From contig NZ_JARYGY010000005.1 in assembly GCF_029906345.1 (NCBI RefSeq), forward strand, positions 62,001-126,000: 64,000 nucleotides of DNA, in the 5' to 3' direction. The stretch comes from Aquimarina mycalae. Its GTDB lineage: Bacteria; Bacteroidota; Bacteroidia; Flavobacteriales; Flavobacteriaceae. Position 1 is the stretch's first letter, and every line of letters starts with the position of its first letter. The translations under genes and the position numbers were made by a program. Below, in pieces: positions 16,791 to 25,943 of this stretch. Under the pieces are notes generated by a model that worked only from the letters and a program-made list of their open reading frames with translations, was not told where the DNA came from and searched no databases.

Positions 16791-16825
16791 AAGAGGGTTT
16801 AACATATACCTTGAACCCTCTTTTT
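16791..16825 (+). terminator. Intrinsic terminator
   Basis: AAGAGGGTT (16791-16799) pairs with AACCCTCTT (16814-16822), followed by TTT. It ends the lipoprotein transcript. Confidence 0.8.
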
Positions 16826-17096
16826 ATTATAATTCTTAGCAGTTTAAAATATAAAATTCCTCTTCTTCCAATACTATGAAATAAACTCACAAAACATTAA
16901 TGGTGGTTGCAATCTTATTTAATATACTCCCTCATTTTGTTCAATTTAGTATATAAGCAGTATTATTTGAATGTAATTGATGATACTTTAGATGAAAATC
17001 TGAAAAGATCGTATAACACTACTAAGATCCTGTGTATATCATCTTTTTATAGTTAAACAATTAAAAAATCAGGTTCAATTTAAAAATCATCAAATC
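16826..17096. other. AT-rich gap before the leader peptide gene
   Basis: About 270 bases without a credible open frame (the whole intergenic stretch from 16723 is 374 bases). I see no clear TAnnTTTG promoter box; the region near 17035-17050 (GTATATCATCTTTTTATAG) is only a weak candidate. Confidence 0.4.
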
Positions 17097-17297
17097 ATGC
17101 TAGAAAAAATCTTAGAATTAAAAAACGCTAAAGCTTTAGACAAAATGCAACAAAAACAAGTAAAAGGAGGTATAATTCCATTTCCAACGGAAATCTGCTA
17201 TTGTATTACAAGAGATCGCAGCGGTTTTCTTGTTATATCAGAAGAGGTCTCTTGTGACAGCACTTGCGAGGATGGTTCCTCTCCAACTCAATCATAA
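17097..17297 (+). CDS. Double-glycine leader peptide (bacteriocin/RiPP-like precursor)
   Basis: A 66-residue peptide. The first 25 residues are a leader with the form LEKILELKNAKALDKMQQKQ followed by VKGG, closely matching the Bacteroidota GG-leader natural product precursors (leader with a LNxxKxLxKxxQKxIxGG pattern). Cleavage after GG would release a core of about 41 residues that begins IIPFPTEICYCITRDRSG and holds four cysteines as a CxC and a CxxxC. Peptidase-exporter ABC transporters (C39 type) normally cut such leaders; none is in this window, nor is a modifying enzyme. A very strong hairpin follows. It could be a bacteriocin, a signal peptide or a surface peptide of unknown role. Confidence 0.7.
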   Translation: MLEKILELKNAKALDKMQQKQVKGGIIPFPTEICYCITRDRSGFLVISEEVSCDSTCEDGSSPTQS

Positions 17298-17322
17298 CAT
17301 ACATTGTAGTTTTTGGAAGAAC

Positions 17323-17354
17323 AATTCCCAGAAGAAATATTTCTTCTGGGAATT
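17323..17354 (+). terminator. Perfect 32-bp palindrome, terminator-like
   Basis: AATTCCCAGAAGAAAT (17323-17338) is followed immediately by its exact reverse complement ATTTCTTCTGGGAATT (17339-17354), then TTGGTTT. The T run is imperfect, but the stem is long and sits 25 bases after the leader peptide stop codon. Confidence 0.75.
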
Positions 17355-17505
17355 TTGGTTTCATTCTGAACTTAATATACTTTTTTAAAACATAAACAAC
17401 ATTTATAAATGTTCTACAATCAAGAATATTGTAGCAAAAATTAAGGTCTTTTATAAAATAAAAAGTAAGAAATCCAGTTTTTAATTAAAACTCAAAACAA
17501 AAGCA

Positions 17506-18309
17506 ATGATTAACAAACCATTTTTTAAAATTAAGGTATTAGGTATCGCCATAATGGCTTGCCTATTCGTAACTAGTTGTAGTGATGATGATAGTAATGA
17601 AAACTCTTCGTTCGATATTACTCAACAAGATGTTATGAAAAGTTTGGAAGTTGAAAAAATTTCCAATTTCATAGACGGAATGACATTAGATAATATTGCT
17701 ATGAATAGATCTAATGCAGAAGTTTCTTCAAATTTTGGAAAGGCCGATTGTGCTGACTTTAGTGTTACTGATACTGGATACACATTAACTTTTACAGATT
17801 GTACTACTGATGATGGTGAGACTATCAGTGGTAAGATTAATGTGAATGTTGTTATTGATAATAACTCTGTTTCTACTACAATCACGTTTGAAAACCTGAC
17901 TTTTGCTGGAAATTCTATTAATGGAAGTAAAAGTACATCTTACTCACTAAATACTGTTGATGGAGGAAGTTTTATATATACGGTTACATCGGATTTATCG
18001 ATTACGCTAGCAGATGGAACTACCGCTTCAGAAATGGGAACTAAAACATATAGAGTTACTGAACTAGGTACAGCTGAAGCTTCTTATACAATTAGTGGAG
18101 ACTGGACAGTTACCATAGGTTCAGATACGTACTCTCTACGTACTGATCCTTCGTTACAAGGGACATTTAGTTGTGATTATATTACAACTGGAACTTTAAT
18201 ATTAGCAAAAAATGCATTGACTGCTTCTATAAATTATGGTGATGGAACTTGTGATAACAAAGCAACGGTAACATATCCTGATGGTACTAACGAAGAAATT
18301 GATTTATAA
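17506..18309 (+). CDS. Hypothetical lipoprotein
   Basis: I do not recognise the family. A 267-residue protein with a lipoprotein signal, lipobox FVTSC, and a strongly acidic SDDDSNEN stretch after it, consistent with surface exposure in Bacteroidota. The mature region is rich in Thr, Ser and Asp with alternating beta strands (TLTFTDCTTDDGETISGKI and FIYTVTSDLSITLADGTT). It has four cysteines in two pairs around ADCADF/FTDCTT and FSCDYI/GTCDNK. Similar chains occur as unnamed lipoproteins in Flavobacteria. It has its own terminator; a link to the leader peptide gene 208 bases upstream is not shown. Confidence 0.7.
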   Translation: MINKPFFKIKVLGIAIMACLFVTSCSDDDSNENSSFDITQQDVMKSLEVEKISNFIDGMTLDNIAMNRSNAEVSSNFGKADCADFSVTDTGYTLTFTDCTTDDGETISGKINVNVVIDNNSVSTTITFENLTFAGNSINGSKSTSYSLNTVDGGSFIYTVTSDLSITLADGTTASEMGTKTYRVTELGTAEASYTISGDWTVTIGSDTYSLRTDPSLQGTFSCDYITTGTLILAKNALTASINYGDGTCDNKATVTYPDGTNEEIDL

Positions 18310-18337
18310 GATTAAGAACTTCAAATAGTAAAATAAA

Positions 18338-18367
18338 AACATCCGTAAATAATTATTTACGGATGTT
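18338..18367. terminator. Bidirectional intrinsic terminator
   Basis: AACATCCGTAAAT (18338-18350) pairs with ATTTACGGATGTT (about 18354-18366), with T runs on the right and A runs on the left. It lies between the converging lipoprotein and M24 peptidase genes. Confidence 0.85.
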
Positions 18368-18418
18368 TTTTTGTGTTAAAAATTAGCTCCATTTATAATA
18401 GAGATATAATTTAGATAC

Positions 18419-19741
18419 TTATTGTCTTTTGGGAATTGTAATTAATTCAGTCTGTCTTTCATTTACATACCTAAATCCATCCTTTCCCCAATATCCAGCT
18501 TCTTCGAGCATTATTCTTATATCTTTATCCCATTCAGGAATAGTAACTGTAGTATTCAATTCTATAGCATATACTGTATTTTCGTATAATGGATAATCAC
18601 CATTAACAGGAACGCCTCCTTGAGAATCCCACATTCCTATAGTAGGTCCTGAAGAATGTCCATATAATCCAAGAGGATGCGTATATATTGCTGGTTTTAA
18701 ACCTTCTGCTTTACCCTCTTCTAGAGATTTTAATAAAATCTCATTTCCTGTTTTTCCAGTTTCGAAATTTGCTGTAAAAATATCTTGAACTCGATTTCCA
18801 TCAGAAAAAGCTTTGACTAAAAAATCTGGAGGAGCCATTTCTCCATTCTTAAGGATATATGCGTGTTGCTGACAATCTGTATTCAGTCTTAAATATGTAA
18901 TTCCGAAATCACAATGGATTAAATCTCCAGGTTTAATAATCTTATCGTTGGGTCTATTAGAAAAGGATACAATATGACTCTGTAGCGGCTCATCAAAACG
19001 TTGAATATCCACAGTTGGATGAAACCAGGTATTCAAGCCCAAATCAGTCACCTTCTGACGTAACCACCAAACAACATCATCTGTAGTTGTAGTTCCTGGT
19101 TTTATAACTTTTACACTAAACGCTTCTTTAATAATATCATGAGTTACTTGTACCAAGGCTTTGTACATTTCCATTTCTTGCGCTGTACGCGTTTCTATCC
19201 ATGCGATCGCTAATTTTTCGGCGGAAACCACTTTATCTGTATAGGATTCAGGTAACGCATTCATAAACGCCTCATAATCAGTTTTTACAATACCATCCAC
19301 AATTCCGAAATTATCAGAATAATTAATTCCTATTTTCTTTGGATTACGTTTCGTAATAATATCCACAAGAGCTTTCCATTGATCAGGTTGTTTTTCCTTG
19401 TCCCATGCAGAATCAATATACTTACCTACATTATATCTTGCTACTGCAAGGTGTTCTATTGTATTATTTTCTTTATTTCTATAAAAAACCAATATTGTTC
19501 TTCTTCTGGCATTAAGCCACTTAGCTGGTAACATGGTTTTAAGTACAGGATCTTCATTATATTCTCTAGAGATTAGTATCCACATATCAAAATCTGTTCG
19601 ATCCATTAATTGTGGCAGTAGATTATTAAAACGATCCGCTAATATCTGGTCTATAATATCCGCTCTTTCTCGTTCCTGAAGAATTTGCGCATTGCATATA
19701 TTCGAAATAATAAGTAGCGTGAGAATAAAAAGCTTTTTCAT
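18419..19741 (-). CDS. Exported M24-family metallopeptidase (Xaa-Pro aminopeptidase-like)
   Basis: A signal peptide (1-18, ending CNAQ) precedes a 420-residue mature chain. The N-terminal half resembles the creatinase/prolidase N-domain. The C-terminal half is the pita-bread fold with all five metal ligands visible: two Asp in HCDFGITYLRLNTDCQQ, His in LYGHSSG, Glu in YAIELNT and Glu in MLEEAG. It would cut N-terminal residues from Xaa-Pro peptides, or act on a related amide, in the periplasm. The spacing between the ligands is normal, so it should be active. Standalone gene with its own start ATG at 19741. Confidence 0.88.
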   Translation of the reverse strand: MKKLFILTLLIISNICNAQILQERERADIIDQILADRFNNLLPQLMDRTDFDMWILISREYNEDPVLKTMLPAKWLNARRRTILVFYRNKENNTIEHLAVARYNVGKYIDSAWDKEKQPDQWKALVDIITKRNPKKIGINYSDNFGIVDGIVKTDYEAFMNALPESYTDKVVSAEKLAIAWIETRTAQEMEMYKALVQVTHDIIKEAFSVKVIKPGTTTTDDVVWWLRQKVTDLGLNTWFHPTVDIQRFDEPLQSHIVSFSNRPNDKIIKPGDLIHCDFGITYLRLNTDCQQHAYILKNGEMAPPDFLVKAFSDGNRVQDIFTANFETGKTGNEILLKSLEEGKAEGLKPAIYTHPLGLYGHSSGPTIGMWDSQGGVPVNGDYPLYENTVYAIELNTTVTIPEWDKDIRIMLEEAGYWGKDGFRYVNERQTELITIPKRQ

Positions 19742-19781
19742 TTGTGTGATTCGTTAGGTTAGATAAAAGTATTACAAAAAA

Positions 19782-19811
19782 GAGACACCTGCAATGCTTT
19801 GCAAATGTCTC
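19782..19811 (-). terminator. Intrinsic terminator after the vWA gene
   Basis: GAGACA (19782-19787) pairs with TGTCTC (19806-19811), and an inner TGCA/TGCA pair closes the loop. Read leftward, the stem is followed by TTTTTTG, so it ends the vWA gene transcript. Confidence 0.75.
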
Positions 19812-19839
19812 CTCATCAATTAAACTACCCAAACTTTAA

Positions 19840-21975
19840 TTACAGTGCTTCATAACTGCTCATTAATCGAATAAATTCTGCTCTATATCCTTGATTATCT
19901 GTTGATCTATTTTCTTCTGCCAACGCAATAATATCTTTTAAATCTTGATTATCTAAGTATTTAGATTTTCTGATTTTCATTCCGAACCAAGCAACCGAAG
20001 CAGCAAAATTAAAATCTTTAGAAATTTCCTTTTCATCTGCTTTTAATATATGTACCATCTCGATGCTTTTACTTTCTTGTGGTCTTTTATATCTGAATTT
20101 TACTGTAAGTAACTCATCTCCAAAAGTTTTATTTACTTTTTGATCCGTATATTTCAAGTCAGGAATATCGTTAATATATTTACTTTTTACTCCATTAGGA
20201 ATTACTTCATATAACGCCGTAACTGTATGTCCGCTTCCTAATTCTCCAGCATCTTTAGTATCATCTACGAAGTCTTCATCTGCCAACAATCTATTTTCAT
20301 ATCCAATAAGTCGATATGCTTGTACTTTTGCAGGGTTAAATTCTACTTGAATTTTTACATCTTTTGCTATAGTATATAACGTTCCGCCAAATTCTTTACC
20401 TAAGACACGTTGTGCTTCTTGCATTGTATCGATATATGCATGATTTCCATTACCTTTATCAGCTAAGGTTTCTAACTTACTATCTTTATAATTATGCATT
20501 CCGAAACCTAAACAAGTTAAAAAGACACCTGATTTACGTTTTTCTTCAATTAAAGTTTTCATATCCTTATCACTACTCATCCCAACATTAAAATCTCCAT
20601 CTGTGGCCAAAATGACTCTATTATTCCCATTCTTTTTAAAATTTTCCTGAGCGATCTTATATGCTAATTGAATCCCTGCTCCTCCAGCTGTAGAACCTCC
20701 TGCGTTAAGATTATCTAATGCTTGATTTATTTTGTTTTTATGGGCACCAGATGTTGGTTCTAATACCATTCCTGCAGCTCCAGCATATACTACAATTGAC
20801 ACCTTGTCTTTTTCTCGTAATTGATTTACTAATAATTTAAAGGCTTTTTTTAACAACGGTAACTTATTAGCATTACTCATAGATCCTGATACATCAATTA
20901 AGAATACAAGATTAGATGCTGGAATAGCCTCTTGTGGAATTTCTTTTCCTTTTAATCCAATTTTTATTAATTGTGTTTCTTTATTCCATGGTGTATCACC
21001 ATATTCTGTATGAATTGCAAAAGGATGATCTCCTTTTGGTTGTTCATAAGAATATTCAAAATAATTCACCATCTCTTCTATCTTAACCGCATCTGCTGGG
21101 ACCTTCTGTCCATTGTTAATCATTCTTCGCACATTACTATAAGATGCTTTATCCACATCAATCGAAAATGTTGATAATGGAGAGGTCTGTACTTTTTCAA
21201 AGCTATTTTCTACAATCTCTTCATATGATTCGTTATTCTCTATTTTGTAATTCCCTTTATGGGTGGTAATCACAATACATCCATGAGTAGCTCTTGATCC
21301 ATAAATAGCTGCTGCTCTTGCATCTTTCAATACTTCTACATTAGCAATTTTTGATGGATCTATATTTTGTATCTGCACTACATTCTTTTTATTAATAGGC
21401 ACGCCATCGACTATATATAATGGTTGTTGTGAGTTAGAAGTACTAGTATTTCCTCGAATCTTGACCGTTGCTCCAGTATTTGAAGTTATTGTAAGTCCAG
21501 ATACTGTGCCACTTAAGTTTTGTGATGCTTGAGCGTTTGGTTTTTTTCTTAGTTTTCTTGCTCTTCTTCTTTCTGCTCTTGATGCTCTTCTTGATTCTGA
21601 TGAAATTGCGACCGCAGAGCCTACTGAGTACGATCTTTTCTGGGTACCATATGCAGTAACTACTACTTCTTCTAATGTAGATACATCTTCGATCATTCTA
21701 ATATTCAATTCTGTAGTATTGGGTTTAATTTTAACCTCTTGAGATTGCATTCCTACATAATTAAATGTAAGTATTTTGCCAACTTCAGTTTGAATCGTAT
21801 ACTTACCATCAAAATCGGTCTGTGTTCCAATAGTAGTTTCTTTCACAACAACATTTACTCCTGGCAAAGGAGTTCCTGTACTATCTTCTATAACCGTTCC
21901 AGTAATTTTTATTTGTTGAGCAAATGAAGCTCCTGTGTATAAAAATATTATAATCAAGTAGTGTAGTGTTTTCAT
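19840..21975 (-). CDS. TonB-plug / von Willebrand factor A chimera
   Basis: Domain order in 711 residues: signal peptide (1-19); carboxypeptidase-like beta-sandwich (about 22-95, GTVIEDSTGTPLPGVNVVVK, as at the start of SusC proteins); an Arg-rich patch (129-146); a TonB receptor plug (about 150-240, VKIRGNTSTSNSQQPLYIVD and VEVLKDARAAAIYGSRA); a vWA-preceding domain (about 260-340); and a vWA domain with an intact MIDAS, DVSGSM (361-366), with Thr and Asp in GGSTAGG and ILATDGDFN. The C-terminus matches YfbK-type vWA proteins. There is no beta barrel. It is probably an envelope protein that binds a partner through metal. Such plug fusions occur in Bacteroidota; the role is unknown. Confidence 0.85.
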   Translation of the reverse strand: MKTLHYLIIIFLYTGASFAQQIKITGTVIEDSTGTPLPGVNVVVKETTIGTQTDFDGKYTIQTEVGKILTFNYVGMQSQEVKIKPNTTELNIRMIEDVSTLEEVVVTAYGTQKRSYSVGSAVAISSESRRASRAERRRARKLRKKPNAQASQNLSGTVSGLTITSNTGATVKIRGNTSTSNSQQPLYIVDGVPINKKNVVQIQNIDPSKIANVEVLKDARAAAIYGSRATHGCIVITTHKGNYKIENNESYEEIVENSFEKVQTSPLSTFSIDVDKASYSNVRRMINNGQKVPADAVKIEEMVNYFEYSYEQPKGDHPFAIHTEYGDTPWNKETQLIKIGLKGKEIPQEAIPASNLVFLIDVSGSMSNANKLPLLKKAFKLLVNQLREKDKVSIVVYAGAAGMVLEPTSGAHKNKINQALDNLNAGGSTAGGAGIQLAYKIAQENFKKNGNNRVILATDGDFNVGMSSDKDMKTLIEEKRKSGVFLTCLGFGMHNYKDSKLETLADKGNGNHAYIDTMQEAQRVLGKEFGGTLYTIAKDVKIQVEFNPAKVQAYRLIGYENRLLADEDFVDDTKDAGELGSGHTVTALYEVIPNGVKSKYINDIPDLKYTDQKVNKTFGDELLTVKFRYKRPQESKSIEMVHILKADEKEISKDFNFAASVAWFGMKIRKSKYLDNQDLKDIIALAEENRSTDNQGYRAEFIRLMSSYEAL

Positions 21976-22079
21976 AATTGATAGTTTTTAAATTATGAAG
22001 TAAAACTACTTTTCAATGCCTAACCAGACAATCTATATTGAGTGAAGTGGTTGTTTCAATTAGGGAAAATAACTATATA

Positions 22080-23198
22080 CTAGGATTCCAAAGAATCTAA
22101 AACAACATCGAGTGTCTTATTGCGCTGTACCTTTCCGTTTTCGGTTTCTATAAATTGTGATATGTAATAAATTTTCTTAGGTATTTCGTACTTAGAAAGT
22201 GTTTTTATACTATTAATGGCTTCGATAAGAAGTTCATAGGTTCTTTCATTATAATTATCTTCAATTATCAATACTAATTTATCACCCAAAACATCATCTG
22301 GAACACTGGTAATAAAAAACCTATGACTTATCAAAAGTTGAAGCTTTATTTCAATCTCTTCGGGATACAGTTTAACTCCTCCACTATTAATTACGTTATC
22401 GTAGCGGCCTTTCCAACTAAACTTTTTATATGTTTTAAGTTCCACCACATCATTCGTAATTATGGTTTCCTTATGTAACTGCGGAGCATTAATAATTAAA
22501 CAGTTTCTTTTATCTATGCCTAAAGTAATATTAGGTAAAGCCTTAAAAAAGTTACCTTCCTTTTTTTCTTTCTTCTTTGGATTAATTCTTCTAGCAGCTA
22601 TATGTGTTACTGTCTCGGTCATCCCATAGGTTTCAAAAATTTTAGTTTTGATTCCTTGTACAAGTTCTTTTAAGTTTTCAGAAACAGCTCCTCCACCTAC
22701 GATGAGTTTTTTCACCAAATGCAATCTACTGATAGAATTATCTAATTGTAATGGTACCATTGCGCAAAAATCATATTGTCTGTAAATAGTATCTAATGGA
22801 TTCATTTTTGGAGGGATCACATCAATTTTCCAACCTAACACCATAGCTCTCACAAGCATCATTTTACCTGCTATATATGCCGCTGGAAGGCATAATAAAG
22901 TAGTAGTATCTTCTTCTACCTTAAAGAATTTACCAGTAGCTTTAGCGCTATTAATCATATATTGCTTATCAATCTTTATGCTCTTAGGCTTTCCAGTAGA
23001 ACCAGACGTTTGTACAACGACATGATCTTTATCATTTAACCAATCTAATAAGAAACCACCTACTTCTTGCTCATAGAATTCTCCTTCTTTAATAAAATTA
23101 TATGCAATTTGCTCTAATCCTTTGTTATCCAGAGTTTGCCTATTAATACTAAAGCTTTTATGTACTTGAGGAGTTATAAAAGTACCATCTGTTTTCAT
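22080..23198 (-). CDS. menE: o-Succinylbenzoate-CoA ligase
   Basis: An acyl-adenylate synthetase of the short MenE type (372 residues from the ATG at 23198; an in-frame TTG lies two codons earlier). The AMP-binding P-loop is VVQTSGSTGKPKS, the A5 motif is FETYGMTETVTH, and A7/A8 is KGRYDNVINSGGVKLYPEEIE. The C-terminal lysine is in ETENGKVQRNK. It activates o-succinylbenzoate with ATP and CoA for naphthoate ring closure in menaquinone synthesis. It is the last gene of the leftward menA-MBL-menC-CPBP-menE group, 62 bases after the CPBP gene. Confidence 0.9.
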   Translation of the reverse strand: MKTDGTFITPQVHKSFSINRQTLDNKGLEQIAYNFIKEGEFYEQEVGGFLLDWLNDKDHVVVQTSGSTGKPKSIKIDKQYMINSAKATGKFFKVEEDTTTLLCLPAAYIAGKMMLVRAMVLGWKIDVIPPKMNPLDTIYRQYDFCAMVPLQLDNSISRLHLVKKLIVGGGAVSENLKELVQGIKTKIFETYGMTETVTHIAARRINPKKKEKKEGNFFKALPNITLGIDKRNCLIINAPQLHKETIITNDVVELKTYKKFSWKGRYDNVINSGGVKLYPEEIEIKLQLLISHRFFITSVPDDVLGDKLVLIIEDNYNERTYELLIEAINSIKTLSKYEIPKKIYYISQFIETENGKVQRNKTLDVVLDSLES

Positions 23199-23260
23199 AT
23201 CCAAATTTCAATTTTCTAACAGACTTTATAGTTATTAAAATGTAAAGACAATATTATGAA

Positions 23261-24172
23261 TTAGTTATATTCTTCTATTTGAGGTTCTGGTGCTACTTTC
23301 CCAAATAATTTATTTTTCCAGCCAGACCACTTATATTTTTTGGACAAAATTAAAATATAGATCGGAAATACCACGAATACTGGGATAAGTATTTCTATTC
23401 CAGTCTCTGGTTCACCAGTATACAAAAGAATAGAATCTGTTTGAAATGCAGTCCAAGAAGATGTAACCAATAATGCAGTTACTAAATTATTGGCTGCATG
23501 AAATCCCAATGCAAGTTCCAGCCCTTCATCCATTAAAGTAATTATTGCCAAAAAGAAACCTGTACCTATATAATATACCATAATATGAGGTCCAATTTTT
23601 GCTACTTCTGGATTACCAAAATGCATAATCCCAAATAATACAGAAGTAACAATTAGTGGTACCCATCTTGTTTTTGTTGCCAATCCAAGACCTTGCATCA
23701 TATGTCCTCTAAAAAGATATTCTTCAAAACTTGTTTGTAATGGCACTATCAAAATAGCCATTATGGCAAGTGTTATGAATGGTTTCATCTCAAAATTCAT
23801 CTGGAAATCTTCAGGATAAAAATAATATAAGATTCCTGTTGTTATTAGAATATATAAGGCTACTAAACCAAACATAAACAAAACACGTTTCCAATCAATC
23901 TTTACTCTAGATGTAGTAAGTGATCGGATACTTTGCTGATGTACTACTTTTACCCAGAAAAATAATCCAGCTAAAAAAATTGCAAAAGGACCTACTGATA
24001 TTAAGAAAAATAAAGGTTTTCCTAAGGTCTCTATTTGCTGTTGCATCATAGCTTCTATGTCCATTCCTTCAGAAAAGGCCATATTAAATGCTATCAATCC
24101 TAAGAAACCAATGGGAACGGGTAGATATTTCCACAATCCAATTTTCCCTTTTCTACCTTGTTCTATATACAT
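23261..24172 (-). CDS. CPBP-family intramembrane metalloprotease
   Basis: A 303-residue polytopic membrane protein with about eight helices. The CPBP (Abi, CAAX protease-like) motifs are present: EEYLFRGHMMQG (the EExxxR box, about 148-159), FGIMHFGN (FxxxH, about 179-186) and a later HAANN. Relatives of Rce1 cut membrane proteins or act in bacteriocin immunity; many have no known substrate. Its place between menC and menE is probably an operon passenger, though a link to quinone metabolism cannot be excluded. Start ATG at 24172, 15 bases after the menC stop. Confidence 0.85.
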   Translation of the reverse strand: MYIEQGRKGKIGLWKYLPVPIGFLGLIAFNMAFSEGMDIEAMMQQQIETLGKPLFFLISVGPFAIFLAGLFFWVKVVHQQSIRSLTTSRVKIDWKRVLFMFGLVALYILITTGILYYFYPEDFQMNFEMKPFITLAIMAILIVPLQTSFEEYLFRGHMMQGLGLATKTRWVPLIVTSVLFGIMHFGNPEVAKIGPHIMVYYIGTGFFLAIITLMDEGLELALGFHAANNLVTALLVTSSWTAFQTDSILLYTGEPETGIEILIPVFVVFPIYILILSKKYKWSGWKNKLFGKVAPEPQIEEYN

Positions 24173-24187
24173 AATTATATTTTTGTA

Positions 24188-25228
24188 TTAATCTAAATAG
24201 GGAACATTCCAGCTCTTATTACTATGATACCCTAATCTACCTTTATCCACTACCAATGGAGCATCTATATTATTAGTATACAAGCTACCTGTTCCTAATC
24301 CTTGTGGCATATTGTTATCCAGGCCATAAGTATACTGCGCAATAGCATTTAATCCAATATTACTTTCTAAAGCACTAGTAATCCACCATCCTATTCCAAG
24401 ATTTTCTGCCAAATCTATCCATTCTTGTGTACCTCTAAAACCTCCTATTAGACTTGGTTTAAGAATAATATATTGAGGTTGTATAGTTAGTAGTAATTTT
24501 TTCTTATCTGTTACATTAAAAACACCAATTAATTCTTCATCTAATGCTATAGGTAATGGAGTTTGATTACACAAAGACTTCATAGCTTCTAGTTGGCCTT
24601 GCTTTATTGGTTGTTCAATACTATGAAGATCAAATGTACTTAACCTTTCTAATTTATGTAATGCTTCTTCAGGTGTAAAGGCTCCATTGGCATCTACTCT
24701 AATTTCAATTATCTCTTTAGAAAACTGAGATCTTATATAAGAAAGAAGTGTTAGTTCTGCATCAAAATCAATAGCTCCAATCTTCATTTTTATACAATCA
24801 AATCCCTGCGCTAATTTGTCTGATATTTGCTGTTTCATAAACTTCTTTTCCCCCATCCATATCAAGCCATTGATACGGATACTATCTTCATTCTTAGTGA
24901 ATTCTGAAGGAAATAACACAAACGGAGATACGCTTTCCAAAGATTTAAAAGCCATTTCAACACCAAATTGAATGCTCGGGAATTCAATTAATCGTTCCCA
25001 TAATGTATCTTTTCCTAAATGAATATTATCACAGGTCCATTGTAACTTTTCTTCATAATCTGGTCTATCATCAATACTCAAAGTTCTAAGTATTCCACAT
25101 TCTCCGATACCTTGTTTCCCTTTAGAAGTAATTACAATAAACCAGGTTTCTTTAGTTTTTAGGATTCCACGAGAAGTACCACTTGGTCTTTTAAATTCTA
25201 AAATATGTTTATAATAACTGGCTTTCAT
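24188..25228 (-). CDS. menC: o-Succinylbenzoate synthase
   Basis: An enolase-superfamily enzyme of 346 residues. The catalytic lysines are in CIKMKIG, the metal ligands in IRVDANGAF (Asp), SIEQPI (Glu) and ALDEELIG (Asp/Glu), and the second lysine in YIILKPSLIGG. These define the muconate-lactonizing/OSBS subgroup. It dehydrates SHCHC to o-succinylbenzoate. The sequence is divergent, as usual for Bacteroidota MenC, but the context (menA, menE) supports the specificity. Its ATG overlaps the stop codon of the MBL hydrolase gene, so translation is coupled. Confidence 0.9.
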   Translation of the reverse strand: MKASYYKHILEFKRPSGTSRGILKTKETWFIVITSKGKQGIGECGILRTLSIDDRPDYEEKLQWTCDNIHLGKDTLWERLIEFPSIQFGVEMAFKSLESVSPFVLFPSEFTKNEDSIRINGLIWMGEKKFMKQQISDKLAQGFDCIKMKIGAIDFDAELTLLSYIRSQFSKEIIEIRVDANGAFTPEEALHKLERLSTFDLHSIEQPIKQGQLEAMKSLCNQTPLPIALDEELIGVFNVTDKKKLLLTIQPQYIILKPSLIGGFRGTQEWIDLAENLGIGWWITSALESNIGLNAIAQYTYGLDNNMPQGLGTGSLYTNNIDAPLVVDKGRLGYHSNKSWNVPYLD

Positions 25229-25908
25229 TACAATTCTATACTGTGTCCTATTTCTAATAACACAAGATTTTTTCCTTTTGAGGAAAATTTCTGTTTGGCT
25301 TCTTCATGATCTATTTCTATAAAGCCAAAAGTATCATAATGCACTCCAAGTACCTTATTACAAGCAACAAAATCGCTTGCAATTATAGCATCATCTATTC
25401 CCATAGTAAAGTTATCTCCGATTGGTAGTACAGCCAAATCTAACTTCGTATATAAAGGAATTAGTTTCATATCCATAGTAAGTGCAGTATCACCTGCGAT
25501 ATATATACTATTATCTTCAGTTTGGATTACAAAACCTCCTGGTTGTCCGCCATAACTACCGTCAGGAAAACTACTGGTATGAATTGCGTTTACATATTTT
25601 ACACTTCCAAAGTCGAATTTCCAGGATCCTCCATGATTCATAGGATGTACCTTAATCCCTTTCGCCTCATAATGCATCGCGATTTCATAATTAGAGACAA
25701 TAATGGCATTACAACTTTTTGCTATAGATTCTGCATCCAATGTATGATCCTGATGTGCGTGCGTGAGTAAGATATAATCTACTTTAAAATCATCAACTTT
25801 TACCTTATCCTTTGCTAATGGATTGCCTGAAATAAATGGATCTATCAATATAGAGATAGAAGCTATTTCTAATAGTAATGTATTCTGACCATAAAATGTA
25901 ATTTTCAT
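25228..25908 (-). CDS. MBL-fold metal-dependent hydrolase (UPF0173-like) in the men cluster
   Basis: A compact cytosolic metallo-beta-lactamase fold protein (226 residues). Metal ligands: LLTHAHQDH (HxHxDH), His in NAIHTSSF, Asp in YIAGDTALT and a late His in LGVHYDTF. The SFPDGSYGGQPGGFVIQT segment is characteristic of the UPF0173 group. Activity on an ester or thioester is possible. It lies between menA (35 bases away) and menC (one-base overlap), an arrangement I recall from other Flavobacteriaceae, so a menaquinone role, for example DHNA-CoA hydrolysis, is a reasonable but unproved idea. Confidence 0.87.
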   Translation of the reverse strand: MKITFYGQNTLLLEIASISILIDPFISGNPLAKDKVKVDDFKVDYILLTHAHQDHTLDAESIAKSCNAIIVSNYEIAMHYEAKGIKVHPMNHGGSWKFDFGSVKYVNAIHTSSFPDGSYGGQPGGFVIQTEDNSIYIAGDTALTMDMKLIPLYTKLDLAVLPIGDNFTMGIDDAIIASDFVACNKVLGVHYDTFGFIEIDHEEAKQKFSSKGKNLVLLEIGHSIEL

Positions 25909-25943
25909 TGCTTTTGAATTTTTTTAGATTAATGAGATAAAAA

